Assembly (NCBI RefSeq): GCF_024213665.1
Contig: NZ_JANAVP010000016.1
Location: forward strand, 1 to 64,000
Origin: Streptomyces sp. A3M-1-3
GTDB taxonomy: Bacteria > Actinomycetota > Actinomycetes > Streptomycetales > Streptomycetaceae
Length of the DNA stretch: 64,000 nt
Reading direction: 5' to 3'
Below the pieces are notes generated by a model. That model was not told the DNA's origin. It did not search any database and saw nothing but the letters and a program-made list of their open reading frames with translations. Positions 46,276 through 55,187 of this stretch are shown one piece after another. The position numbers and the translations under genes are program-made. Numbering within the stretch: position 1 is the stretch's first letter; each line of letters begins with the position of its first letter.

Positions 46276-47437
46276 GGCGCTGCTGTACCGGGTGGAGCTG
46301 CCGATGCGGTCGGCGTTCGAGCATCCCGCCGCCCGGCGCAAGACCTCCGACAGCCTGGTGCTGCGGCTGGACGCCGACGGAGCGTACGGGGTCGGCGAGT
46401 GCGCGCCGCGTTCGTACGTGACCGGTGAGACCAGCGACGGGGTCGTCGAGGCGCTGCGCCGGGTGCCGCTCGACCGGGTCTTCGCCCGGATCCGGGCGAC
46501 GGCGGCGGCCGAACTGCTGGAGCGGCTGCATGCGGACGGGTTCGAGGCGGCCTTCGGGGTCAGCGGCGGCAGCAACCTGATCTGCCTGCTCGAAACCGCG
46601 GTACTCGACCTGCTGGGCAAGCAACTGGAGCTCAGCGCCCGTGAACTGCTCGGCAGCGTCGGCTCCAAGCGCGAGGAGCCGGGCCGGCTGCCGGTGTCCC
46701 AGGTGCTCGATCTCAGCATCGACGTCGAGGAGTTCCTGGCCACCCGGGGACCGTTCCACTTCGTGAAGATCAAGGCGTCCGAGGACATCGCGCGGGACGC
46801 CCGCACGGTGCGGGCCATCCGGGACCACGTCGGCGACTCGGTCTCCATCATGGTCGACGCCAACATGAGCTGGACGCCCGAGAACGCGCTCGGGCATGCC
46901 TGGCGGCTGCGTGACTGCGGAGTGGACCTCATCGAGGAGCCGCTGCCCAAGGGCGACTGGGAGAGTCTGCGCTCCCTGCGCCGCGGCGCCGGTGTCGGCA
47001 TCATGCTGGACGAGTCGGTGTGCACCCTCGACGACGCCCGTACGGCGGTCGAGTACGGGGCCTGCGACGCGGTCAACGTGCGGGTCGCCAAGAACGGCGG
47101 GGTGCTGCGGGCCGGCCGGCTCGTCGGCTACGCCCGCGAGCACGGCCTCGCGTTCCAGTTCGGGGTGCAGGTCGCCGAGGTCGGCCCGCTGATCAACGCG
47201 AGCCGGGCGCTGGCCTTCCGCCATCTCGACGCCCTGACCGTCGAGGCGGGCCAGTCCGACCGCTTCTTCCCCGAGATGATCGTCGCGCCGCCGCCGGCCG
47301 TCGACCGGCTCACCAACACCATCGCACCGGCCGGGGGTCACGGCTTCGGCGTGACCCTCAACGACAACGCCGAACGCTGGGCCGCTCTCCGGTTCAGCGA
47401 GGGCCGGGCCGACTGGCAGGACCTGGCCGCGCGCTGA
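46268..47437 (+). CDS. Enolase-superfamily (MLE subgroup) enzyme
   Basis: The protein is 389 aa. The complete MLE-type active site can be read: KxK in VKIKAS, metal ligands in VDANMSW, IEEPLP and LDESV, and the C-terminal Lys in VRVAKNGG. Known MLE-subgroup reactions include cycloisomerisation, o-succinylbenzoate synthesis and dipeptide or N-acylamino acid epimerisation. With the GH3 and ATP-grasp ligases nearby, epimerisation of an N-acyl amino acid or dipeptide is attractive, but the substrate cannot be read from sequence. It is translationally coupled to the hydrolase. Confidence 0.85.
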   Translation: MSEALLYRVELPMRSAFEHPAARRKTSDSLVLRLDADGAYGVGECAPRSYVTGETSDGVVEALRRVPLDRVFARIRATAAAELLERLHADGFEAAFGVSGGSNLICLLETAVLDLLGKQLELSARELLGSVGSKREEPGRLPVSQVLDLSIDVEEFLATRGPFHFVKIKASEDIARDARTVRAIRDHVGDSVSIMVDANMSWTPENALGHAWRLRDCGVDLIEEPLPKGDWESLRSLRRGAGVGIMLDESVCTLDDARTAVEYGACDAVNVRVAKNGGVLRAGRLVGYAREHGLAFQFGVQVAEVGPLINASRALAFRHLDALTVEAGQSDRFFPEMIVAPPPAVDRLTNTIAPAGGHGFGVTLNDNAERWAALRFSEGRADWQDLAAR

Positions 47438-47530
47438 GCCGCTCCCTGCCGTCCGCCCCCCTGCAATCCCCCTTCCGTACGCCCGTGTGCGTACACCCCT
47501 GCGCCTATGCCCGCCAAGGAGGCACCTGAC

Positions 47531-48427
47531 ATGACCATGCTCTTTGAATGCACGCACCGCGGTGAGCGGTACTTCGGCTTCGACCGGCCCGAGGACGGGG
47601 CGCCGCTGCACCTGTACCCGCTGAAGGACGACGACCTGCACGCCGCCGTACTTGCGGCGGACGGCGACAGCGCCGCGCTCGTGGCAGCGCTCACGGACGG
47701 CAAGGACGCGGTGGCCGTCCCGGCCGAGGAGCTCGGCGCCCTCCGGATGCGGCCGCCGCTGCTGCCCACGGCCGTCGGCGACGCCATGGTGGGCGGCTTC
47801 ATGCAGACCCACAACGTCAAGGTCGACGCCACCACCCAGGCTCAGCCCAACTGGTTCCTCAAGGGGCTGGGCGACGTACTCAAGGTCTCCGGCGAGGAGC
47901 TGGCGGTACCGGAGAGCGCGGTGACCGTCACCGAAGAGGCCGAGGTCGTACTCGTCTACGTCACCGACGAGGAGGGCGAGGCACGCTACGTCGGGCACAC
48001 GTTCGGCAACGACCTCACCGACATCGGCCGGTTCCGGCAGCACCACGGGCACCTGTCGTACGCGAAGCTCTGCGACGCCTCGGTGGCTCCGTGGCTCTTC
48101 CTCGGCCCACCGCCCGTGTCGGTGACCGGCCGGGTGACGATCGAGCGCGACGGGCGGGAGGCCTGGCGTGCCCCCTTCGCCACGGGCACCCGGGCCATGC
48201 ACTACCGGCTTGAGGACATCATGCCCGCGCTGTTCGGGCACCGGGCGCTGCTGCACCCGGGGCGGGTGCACTACGTCTACATCGGCGCGGACCGCAGCAG
48301 CTTCCACGGCGGCTTCCAGATCGCGGACGGCGACCGCGTCACCCTCGAATTCGCCGAGCACGGGGTCACGGTGTCGAACACGGTCTCGTGGCCGCGGCCC
48401 GCGGCGACGAACCCGGCCGGACGATGA
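47531..48427 (+). CDS. Fumarylacetoacetate-hydrolase-fold protein
   Basis: The protein is 298 aa. The central and C-terminal part (FLKGLGDVL, EAEVVLVYV, HTFGNDLTDIGR, then FHGGFQIADGDRVTLEF) follows the FAH fold, whose members hydrolyse or decarboxylate C-C bonds of beta-dicarbonyls. The usual metal-binding ExE is not obvious, so activity is uncertain. The ATG at 47531 has AAGGAGG at 47516-47522; an upstream ATG at 47507 lies before that site. The stop overlaps the next start (ATGA). Confidence 0.6.
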   Translation: MTMLFECTHRGERYFGFDRPEDGAPLHLYPLKDDDLHAAVLAADGDSAALVAALTDGKDAVAVPAEELGALRMRPPLLPTAVGDAMVGGFMQTHNVKVDATTQAQPNWFLKGLGDVLKVSGEELAVPESAVTVTEEAEVVLVYVTDEEGEARYVGHTFGNDLTDIGRFRQHHGHLSYAKLCDASVAPWLFLGPPPVSVTGRVTIERDGREAWRAPFATGTRAMHYRLEDIMPALFGHRALLHPGRVHYVYIGADRSSFHGGFQIADGDRVTLEFAEHGVTVSNTVSWPRPAATNPAGR

Positions 48428-49707
48428 CCGCCCCGGAGCCGGTGCGCAGACTCAGCGGCATCGAGTCGGAACTCGCGCGCACCCACGCCCGGACCCGGGG
48501 AGGCGCCCAGGTCACCACCCTGGTCACGGTAGCGGCGGTGTTCGGCTCCGCCTACCTGGCCCAGGTGGTGGCGCGCTGGTCGGCGGGGTTCTCCGCCCTG
48601 TCGATGCGCATCCGCGAGGAGGGCGACGCCCTCTGGTTCCACCGGGGCGGCGACGCCGGACCGGCGTGGACGGGCCAGGAGGAGATGCCGGCCGCCCGGA
48701 CGCCGGCGGACCTGCTGGCCGAGGAGGTCAACGATTCCCTGCGGCCGGGAGGTCCGCTGTGGCGGCTTCGGATCGTCCACGACCGGGGCGAGGCCGCGAC
48801 GCACTTCTACCTCGCATGCCACCCCGCGATCTGTGACGGGTACACGGCCGGGCGGCTGGTGCGGGTGCTGCTGGACACCCTGTTCGGGGAGGAGCCGGAG
48901 CAGCGCGGGCCGCGCCCCTTCACCGAACAGCTCCTGCCCGACTGCGACGAGCTGTCGTACCGCGCGCTGCCCCCGGTGGCCGTGCCGCCCGCCCCGGCCG
49001 TCCCGCCTTCGTGTGCGGGGCCGGACGAGGGAGGCAACCCCTTCCGGGCGCGGCCGCACGGGCAGGTGGTGTGGCCACTCGCCCTGTCGCCGAGGCAGAG
49101 CGCGCTGCTCAAGAGGTGGTGCGGCCAGCACCTCATCACCGTCGACCAGTTCTTCGCGGCGGTGCTGGCCGTCTGCTTCACCCGGGCGACCGGCCACGAC
49201 CGGGTCGACGTGCTCACCACGGTCTCGCTGCGCCAGCGGTACGCCGAGAGCGTCCGGCTCTCCGAGACCGGCTGCTGCGCCCACACGCTGCGCACGCCGC
49301 TGCGGATCACGGACGGCACGCTCGTGGAGCAGGCCCGCGCCTACGCGGCGTCCGTCGCGGCGGCGGACGCCGCCTGGCGGCCGCCCCGGGCGGAGCCGGG
49401 CCGCCGCGGCGTCCCCACGCCGGCCGGGGAAGCGGCGGCCTTCGGCGGGGCGCACCGGCTGCGGCTCTCCCGGACCGGGAACGCCGACACCGTGCTCGGC
49501 GGGCACGTGCGCCGGGTGACGGAGTTCGGGACCGTCGTCAGCCACGGCACGTACGCGTCCGGGTCCCTTCACCTGTCCGTGTTCAAGGGAGGGCTGCGGC
49601 TCCTCCTGGGGCTCGGCGGCTCGGCCGACGACCGCCGGGTGGCCGAGGACGTGATGCGCGAGCTGGCCGATACGGTCCTGCGGCCACCAGTCGGCCAACT
49701 TCCCTAA
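48424..49707 (+). CDS. Condensation/acyltransferase-like protein lacking the catalytic His
   Basis: The protein is 427 aa, resembling stand-alone condensation or PapA5-type acyltransferases of the CAT superfamily in length and layout. The motif expected as HHxxxDG reads CHPAICDGY near residue 138: the second, catalytic His is Pro. The downstream region KRWCGQHLITVDQFFAAVLA matches the channel-side helix of the fold. The change suggests a protein that binds rather than transfers acyl groups, or one with altered chemistry. It overlaps the FAH-type gene by 4 nt and is followed by the MFS promoter. Confidence 0.6.
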   Translation: MTAPEPVRRLSGIESELARTHARTRGGAQVTTLVTVAAVFGSAYLAQVVARWSAGFSALSMRIREEGDALWFHRGGDAGPAWTGQEEMPAARTPADLLAEEVNDSLRPGGPLWRLRIVHDRGEAATHFYLACHPAICDGYTAGRLVRVLLDTLFGEEPEQRGPRPFTEQLLPDCDELSYRALPPVAVPPAPAVPPSCAGPDEGGNPFRARPHGQVVWPLALSPRQSALLKRWCGQHLITVDQFFAAVLAVCFTRATGHDRVDVLTTVSLRQRYAESVRLSETGCCAHTLRTPLRITDGTLVEQARAYAASVAAADAAWRPPRAEPGRRGVPTPAGEAAAFGGAHRLRLSRTGNADTVLGGHVRRVTEFGTVVSHGTYASGSLHLSVFKGGLRLLLGLGGSADDRRVAEDVMRELADTVLRPPVGQLP

Positions 49708-49741
49708 CTCGTATCCGCTCGCTGCTCGACCGGCCTAGCAA

Positions 49742-49755
49742 AGCGAACGTTCGCT
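49742..49755. promoter_or_regulatory. Perfect 14-bp palindrome upstream of the MFS gene
   Basis: AGCGAACGTTCGCT is a perfect palindrome immediately followed by ATTCTTT, and lies 109 nt before the MFS start in a 157-nt gap. The same arrangement, with three substitutions, occurs at 57990-58010. It looks like a TetR-type operator over a promoter. Confidence 0.6.
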
Positions 49756-49864
49756 ATTCTTTCTCGTGTCTGGCTCAATCGAGGGCCGCGAATGCCGCTC
49801 ACGCAGCGCTCCGCTCCTCCTGCGCCCCGGTCACCACTCCCCCACGACGAATGGCAGGTAACTG

Positions 49865-51124
49865 ATGGCGCTACCCAAAGCGTTCTGGCTCCTGTGGTTC
49901 GGGCAGACGTTCAGTCGCCTCGGCACCCTGGCGCCCGCCTTCCTGATCCTCTACCTGGAGCAGGGCGAACTCCTGGATGCCCATCAGACACCGCTGATCG
50001 TCGGACTCTACGGCGCGGGAATCGTGCTGTCCGGCCTGGTGGGAGGGGCCGTCGCGGACCTGATCGGCGAGCGCCGCACCATCATCGCCGCGCAGCCGGT
50101 CACCGCGGTCACGGCACTGCTGTTCGCCGTCACCACCAACGTGTACGCGCTCTGCGTGCTCTCCCTGGTCACCGGCTTCCTGTCCGCGGTGGACAGGCCG
50201 GCCGGGGCGGGGCTGATCGCCAAGATCGTGCCGCAGGAGCAGTTCACGAAGGCGTACAGCCTCTTCCTGGTGGGCTTCAACGTCGGCATGTCGCTGGGCC
50301 CGGTCATCTCCGGCGTCCTGCTGTCCTTCTACCCGCCGGCCCTGTTCATCGTGTGGTCGCTGTGCTGCGTGATCTACGCGGTGCTGGTCTGGCGACTGCC
50401 CGCCGACGCCCCGCGACCCGCCGCCCAGCAGAGCGGCTCCTCGGTGCTGCGCGGCGCCGTGAAGGGCATCGCCGAGCCGTTCCACTCCCCGGTGCTCGTC
50501 GCGTTCCTGGCCCTCACCTTCCTCCTGGCGTGCATCTATCTCCAGGTGAACTCGGCGCTGCCGCTGGACATGCGCGGCGCCAAGCTCAGCCCGGGCGACA
50601 TCGGCATCGTGCTGGCCATCAACGCGGTCCTGTCGATCGCGCTGCTGCCGCTGGCGCCCCGGCTGGTCAAGGGCCTTCGGGACCAGGTGCCGTTGATCAT
50701 CGCGAGTGCGCTGTTCGGCATCGGGTTCGGCCTCAACGCGCTGGCCGACGGCATGACGGGCTTCATCGTCGCCACTGTCGTCTGGACGCTGGGCGAGGTC
50801 GTCTGGGCGCCCATGTCGGCGACCTTCATCGCCAACCGCGCGCCGGCCGGGCGCGCCAGCACCTACCAGGGGTCCTACTTCTTCGCCTGGAACGCCGCGT
50901 TCGTGGTCGGCGGCCCGGTCGGGCTCACCGTGGCGAACTCGTACGGCTACAGCACCTTGTGGATCTCCACCTTCGTCCTCGGCATCGGCGCCGCGCTCGC
51001 CTTCGCCCTGATCACTAGGCTTCCGGGCTTCCTCCTCCCCGCCGCCGGCACTCGGCAGCCCGGGCACAACCCCGAGCCGGACTCAGGCGAACCGGTGCGG
51101 GCCAACGGCTCGCAGGCCGGCTGA
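49865..51124 (+). CDS. MFS transporter, likely product exporter
   Basis: The protein is 419 aa with about 11-12 hydrophobic spans; the MFS motif between spans 2 and 3 reads GGAVADLIGERR. It is embedded in the amide-forming cluster, preceded by a palindromic operator, so regulated efflux of the cluster product is the likely role. It starts a second sub-operon running to the AfsA gene. Confidence 0.87.
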   Translation: MALPKAFWLLWFGQTFSRLGTLAPAFLILYLEQGELLDAHQTPLIVGLYGAGIVLSGLVGGAVADLIGERRTIIAAQPVTAVTALLFAVTTNVYALCVLSLVTGFLSAVDRPAGAGLIAKIVPQEQFTKAYSLFLVGFNVGMSLGPVISGVLLSFYPPALFIVWSLCCVIYAVLVWRLPADAPRPAAQQSGSSVLRGAVKGIAEPFHSPVLVAFLALTFLLACIYLQVNSALPLDMRGAKLSPGDIGIVLAINAVLSIALLPLAPRLVKGLRDQVPLIIASALFGIGFGLNALADGMTGFIVATVVWTLGEVVWAPMSATFIANRAPAGRASTYQGSYFFAWNAAFVVGGPVGLTVANSYGYSTLWISTFVLGIGAALAFALITRLPGFLLPAAGTRQPGHNPEPDSGEPVRANGSQAG

Positions 51125-51200
51125 CCCCGTCCTCGCCGGACCGTCCGGACCTCCGTCCCCGCATTCACCCCTACGCAGACGTATTCCAGGGAGCAGAAAC

Positions 51201-51947
51201 ATGACCGCACGTACCGCACTCCTGATCGGCGCCGCCGGCGGCATCCTCCGCGAAGTGGCGCTCGGGCTCGCCAAGGAGGGGCACACGCTCGTCCTGTTCG
51301 ACAAGGACGAGGCGGCCGTCGAGGGCCTCGCCGGGCAGCTGGCCGAGTACACGAAGGTCGAGACGGTCGTCGGCGACATCACCGACATCCCCTCCGCCGA
51401 GCGCCAGCTCCTCGACATCGTCGAGCGGCACGAGCCGTCGATCCTGGTCAACGGCGTCGGCGGGGACACCCGCGTTATCGGCTACGGGGACCTGACCAAG
51501 GACCACCTCGACCAGTCGTTCTTGGAGAACGTGGTCAGCACCTGGATCGCGATCAAGGTGTGTGCGCCCGTCATGGCGAAGGCCGGTTACGGACGCATCG
51601 TCAACTTCGCCTCCGCGGGCGGCCGTACGTACAGCCACTTCAACAACGCGGCCTATGTCGGCGCCAAGGGCGCCGTGATCTCGATGACCAAGCAGATGGC
51701 CTACGAGCTCGCCTCCTCCGGGGTCGTCGTGAACGTGGTCGCCCACGGCCCCATCGCCACCGCGCGCGTGGCTGGCGCCTGGGAGCGGCGTGACGAGGAG
51801 TCGAAGAAGGACGTGCTCTCCCGGCTGCCGATGCGGCGCATGGGCACGGTCACCGAGGCCGTCGGCAGCGTGCTGCACCTGTGCTCGGAGAGCGCCGGCT
51901 ACTCGACCGGCACCGTGATCGACGTCAACGGCGGCCTCTACATGTGA
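51201..51947 (+). CDS. SDR-family oxidoreductase
   Basis: The protein is 248 aa. It has a modified glycine motif GAAGGILREVA, a NGVGG segment in place of NNAG, Ser in FASAGG and the catalytic YVGAK, ending in GTVIDVNGG. It is a ketoreductase or dehydrogenase of unknown substrate. A GGAG ribosome site precedes the ATG. The YCII gene follows after 46 nt. Confidence 0.85.
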   Translation: MTARTALLIGAAGGILREVALGLAKEGHTLVLFDKDEAAVEGLAGQLAEYTKVETVVGDITDIPSAERQLLDIVERHEPSILVNGVGGDTRVIGYGDLTKDHLDQSFLENVVSTWIAIKVCAPVMAKAGYGRIVNFASAGGRTYSHFNNAAYVGAKGAVISMTKQMAYELASSGVVVNVVAHGPIATARVAGAWERRDEESKKDVLSRLPMRRMGTVTEAVGSVLHLCSESAGYSTGTVIDVNGGLYM

Positions 51948-51993
51948 GGCCCCGGGCCATCGCACCACCGCACCACCGAGAGAGGAAGTTTCC

Positions 51994-52305
51994 GTGGCGA
52001 AGTTCGTAGTGGAGTTCCAGTACAACGTCGACCGTGAGGGGCGTCAGCACCTGTATCCGGCGCACGCCGAGAACCTCTACGACCTGGCGGAGCGCGGCAT
52101 CCTGCTGCTGGCCGGGCCGCTGGCGGACAGCAACGCCGGCCTGCTGCTCTACGAGGTCGAGGACCGGGCGGCGCTCCAGCAGCTGCTGGACGAGGAGCCC
52201 TACGTCAAGGGCGGCATCGTCGCCGAGACCCGCATCGGCGAATGGGCCCCGGGCAAGGGCAGCCGGATCGAGGCGCTGAACGGGTCCGGGCGGGCCGCTG
52301 CCTGA
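51994..52305 (+). CDS. YCII-related small protein
   Basis: The protein is 103 aa from a GTG with GAGAGGAAG upstream. The pattern of RQHLYPAHAENLYDLAERGILLLAGPL, GLLLYEVEDRAALQQLLDEEP and YVKGGIVAETRIGEW matches the YCII fold with its conserved His. YCII proteins are small dimeric enzymes, some with dehydrochlorinase- or lyase-like activity. In this operon it sits between the SDR and the aminotransferase. Confidence 0.75.
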   Translation: MAKFVVEFQYNVDREGRQHLYPAHAENLYDLAERGILLLAGPLADSNAGLLLYEVEDRAALQQLLDEEPYVKGGIVAETRIGEWAPGKGSRIEALNGSGRAAA

Positions 52306-52382
52306 TCCGCACCGGCTGATCCGGGCGTTCCCCAGCAGCTGCGCACCGCGCCCACCACCGACATGAAAGAGGACCAACTCAC

Positions 52383-53747
52383 GTGAATGCACAGCAGGCT
52401 GACGCAACGTCCGGCATCGGTCCGGTCGCGGGCGCCGACGGCCTCGTCTCCTTCGACCGGGACCGGCTGCACGCCGGGATCGCCGACCCGGAGATGGACT
52501 CGATGCGGATCCTCAGCGAGACCGCGATGAAGTTCCCCGAGGCCATGTCGTTCTCCTCCGGAGCCCCCCACGACGGCAACCACGACCTGTCGAAGCTGTC
52601 GTATTACATAGACCGCTACATCAAACACCTGGAGGAGCGGGGGGTGCCGCAGCAGCGCATCACCCGCCTGATGTTCCAGTACGGCCCGGTCAGCGGCTTC
52701 ATCCAGGACGAAGTCGCCCGCATGCTGAAGCACGACGAGAACATCGGTGTCGCCCCCGAGGCCATCATGATCACGCACGGCTTCCAGGAGGCGACCCTGG
52801 TCGCCCTGCGCGGTCTGTTCGCCTCCTCCGACGACGTGCTGCTGACGGTCTCCCCGGCGTACGTCGGCATCCGCGGCGCCGCCCGGATGCTGGACATCCC
52901 GATCAAGGGAATCACCGAGGGGCCGGACGGCATCGACCCCGAGGACGTGGCGGCCGCGGCCCGCGCGGTGCGCGCCGAGGGCAAGCGCCCCGTCGCGGTG
53001 TACCTGGTCCCGGACTTCTCCAACCCGTCCGGCACGGTGCTGCCCCTGGAGGCGCGCCGGCGGCTGCTGGAGGTGGCGGCCGAGGAGGACCTGGTGATCC
53101 TTGAGGACAACCCGTACGGGCTGTTCTCCCGGGACGGCGAGAAGATGCCGACCCTCAAGTCCCTCGACGAGCACCGCCGGGTGATCTACCTCGGTTCGTT
53201 CGCCAAGTCGGCGTTCCCCGGTGCCCGCCTCGGCTACCTGATCGCGGACCAGGACGTCACCGGCGCCGGGGGCACCACCCGGACTCTGGCCCAGGAGCTC
53301 TCCAAGGCCAAGGCGATGTACACCGTGGGCTCCTCCTCGCTGTCGCAGGCGGTGATCGGCGGGATCCTCGTCGACCACGACTACGACCTGATCTCCCCCA
53401 CCCGCGAGCTGGCCGCCGTCTACCTCGAGCGCCTGGAGACCACGCTGGAGGCGCTGGCCGAGCACTTCCCGCCGGCGCGCTACGCCGAGCACGGGGTGCG
53501 CTGGAACACCCCCCGCGGTGGCTTCTTCGTCGTCGTCGAGGTCGGCTTCGAGGCCGACCTGGCGGCCATGGAGCGCTCCGCGCGTGACTACGGCGTCAGC
53601 TGGGCGCCGATGAGCATGTTCTACGTGGAAGGCGGCGGCGGCCGGGCCCTGCGGCTCGGGGTCAGCAACCTCAAGCCGGAGGACATCCGTACCGGCATCG
53701 CCCGCCTGGCCCGCTTCATCTCAGAGACCCCCCGCGACCGGGGCTGA
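52383..53747 (+). CDS. PLP-dependent aminotransferase, class I/II
   Basis: The protein is 454 aa from a GTG. It shows the fold-type I pattern PDFSNPSGT, EEDLVILEDNPYG and the PLP-lysine region LGSFAKSAFPGARLGYL. It is of the MocR/2-aminoadipate-aminotransferase type without a DNA-binding domain. The expected role is amination of a keto acid made by the neighbouring oxidoreductases, to supply an amino acid for the ligases. Confidence 0.87.
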   Translation: MNAQQADATSGIGPVAGADGLVSFDRDRLHAGIADPEMDSMRILSETAMKFPEAMSFSSGAPHDGNHDLSKLSYYIDRYIKHLEERGVPQQRITRLMFQYGPVSGFIQDEVARMLKHDENIGVAPEAIMITHGFQEATLVALRGLFASSDDVLLTVSPAYVGIRGAARMLDIPIKGITEGPDGIDPEDVAAAARAVRAEGKRPVAVYLVPDFSNPSGTVLPLEARRRLLEVAAEEDLVILEDNPYGLFSRDGEKMPTLKSLDEHRRVIYLGSFAKSAFPGARLGYLIADQDVTGAGGTTRTLAQELSKAKAMYTVGSSSLSQAVIGGILVDHDYDLISPTRELAAVYLERLETTLEALAEHFPPARYAEHGVRWNTPRGGFFVVVEVGFEADLAAMERSARDYGVSWAPMSMFYVEGGGGRALRLGVSNLKPEDIRTGIARLARFISETPRDRG

Positions 53748-53833
53748 TCCTCCGGACGGAATACAGCGCTCGCCCGCCGGCGAGGCCGGGGCGGCACCCG
53801 AAAGCCTGTCACCAGATGGAAAGACAAGGACAT

Positions 53834-55093
53834 ATGAGTCACTCAAGTGAGTCGCCGGTCGCGGTCGTCGTCGACGGGTACTCGGCCGGGAACTACTACC
53901 CCGCGGCGTTCGGGAGGCTCGGCGCGCGTGTGATCCACGTGCAGAGCACGCCCGAGCTGATCCCTTCGATGCTGGCACCGGATCTGTCGCAGTACGCGGA
54001 GAACGTCGTCTGCTCCGACGAGGAGGTGCTGGTCGACAAGCTCCGCCCGTACGGTCCCGTGTGCGTCATCGCCGGCCAGGAGGGCGCCGTCGTACTGGCG
54101 GACCGGCTGAGCGAGGCCCTGGGGATCCCGTCCAACGGGTCGGCGCTCTCGCAGGCCCGCCGGGACAAGTACGAGATGATCGAGGCGCTGCGCCGGGCGG
54201 GCGTGCGGTGCGCGGACCAGTTCAAGAGCGGCGACGCCGGGGCCGTGACCGCGTGGGCCGAGGCCCGCGGCACGTACCCCGTGGTCGTCAAGCCGCTGAG
54301 TTCGGCGGCGTCGGACGGCGTCTACATCTGCAACGACGCCTCCGACGTCCGGGCCGCGGCCGAGACTGTGCTCGGCTCGCCGGACATCTTCGGCGGCGCG
54401 AACACCGAGATCGTCGTGCAGTCCTACCTCAAGGGCACCGAATACATCGTGGACACCGTCACCAGCGACGGGCACCGCTACGCCTGCGGCGTGTGGCGGT
54501 ACGAGAAGTCCCTGCTGCCGACCGGCAAGAACATCTACAACCGGGACATCCTCCTCGACGCCGACAGCGACCCGGTTCCGGCGCTGATCGCGTACGTCGA
54601 CGAGGTGCTGGCCGCGCTCGACGTGCGCTGGGGTCCGGCGCACGTCGAGGTGATCGTGACCGACGAGGGCCCCGCCCTCGTCGAGATCGGCACCCGGCTC
54701 AACGGCAACATCGACGCCGGCTTCCACGATGTGTGCCTGGGCCACAACCAGGCGTCGCTGGCCGCGCAGGCCTACGCGCGTCCCGAGGAGTTCCAGAAGC
54801 AGTACGGCGGGCAGGCGTACCGCAAGCTGCGGCCCGCGGTCGTCTACAACACGCCGACCGAGCTGGACGGCGTCGTGGCGTCGGTGGACGAGGCGGTCGT
54901 CGAGGAGATCTCCGCACTCGACAGCGTCCACCGCGTCGGCGTCAAGCTTGCGGCCGGCTCCCGGATCCGGCCCACCGTCGACTTGCTGACCAGCTCCCTG
55001 CGCGTGTACCTGACCGCGCCGGACGAGGAGCGCCTGACGGCGGCGTACGAGCGGGTGCGCGAGCTGAAGGACGACGTCTACCACCTCGCCTGA
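53834..55093 (+). CDS. ATP-grasp carboxylate-amine ligase
   Basis: The protein is 419 aa, with ATP-grasp elements YPVVVKPLSSAASDGVYI, EIVVQSYLKGTEYIVDTV and HVEVIVTDEGPALVEIGTRLNG. This is the family of L-amino-acid ligases and BacD-like dipeptide synthetases. Together with the GH3 protein it gives this cluster two different ATP-dependent amide-bond-forming enzymes. The ATG at 53834 follows AAGGA with a short gap; the ATG at 53816 has no ribosome site. Confidence 0.87.
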   Translation: MSHSSESPVAVVVDGYSAGNYYPAAFGRLGARVIHVQSTPELIPSMLAPDLSQYAENVVCSDEEVLVDKLRPYGPVCVIAGQEGAVVLADRLSEALGIPSNGSALSQARRDKYEMIEALRRAGVRCADQFKSGDAGAVTAWAEARGTYPVVVKPLSSAASDGVYICNDASDVRAAAETVLGSPDIFGGANTEIVVQSYLKGTEYIVDTVTSDGHRYACGVWRYEKSLLPTGKNIYNRDILLDADSDPVPALIAYVDEVLAALDVRWGPAHVEVIVTDEGPALVEIGTRLNGNIDAGFHDVCLGHNQASLAAQAYARPEEFQKQYGGQAYRKLRPAVVYNTPTELDGVVASVDEAVVEEISALDSVHRVGVKLAAGSRIRPTVDLLTSSLRVYLTAPDEERLTAAYERVRELKDDVYHLA

Positions 55094-55187
55094 CCCGGTC
55101 CGGGCCTCACCAGTCGTGGGACGCGCAGGCCTTAGCGCGTCCGGATCATCCAGAAACATTCCCTTTCCTCGGCTTTGGAGTACTGCT

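Noticed and set aside
44539..47091. 850-codon minus-strand open frame
   Set aside because: It runs antisense across the GH3, hydrolase and enolase genes, which have intact active sites and tight spacing; composition is that of a shadow frame.
49766..49783. Third copy of the NRPS promoter direct repeat (GTCTGGCTCAAT near the MFS promoter)
   Set aside because: Only the short TCTGGCTCA part matches; spacing and the TGTTTC portion are absent, so it is probably coincidence.
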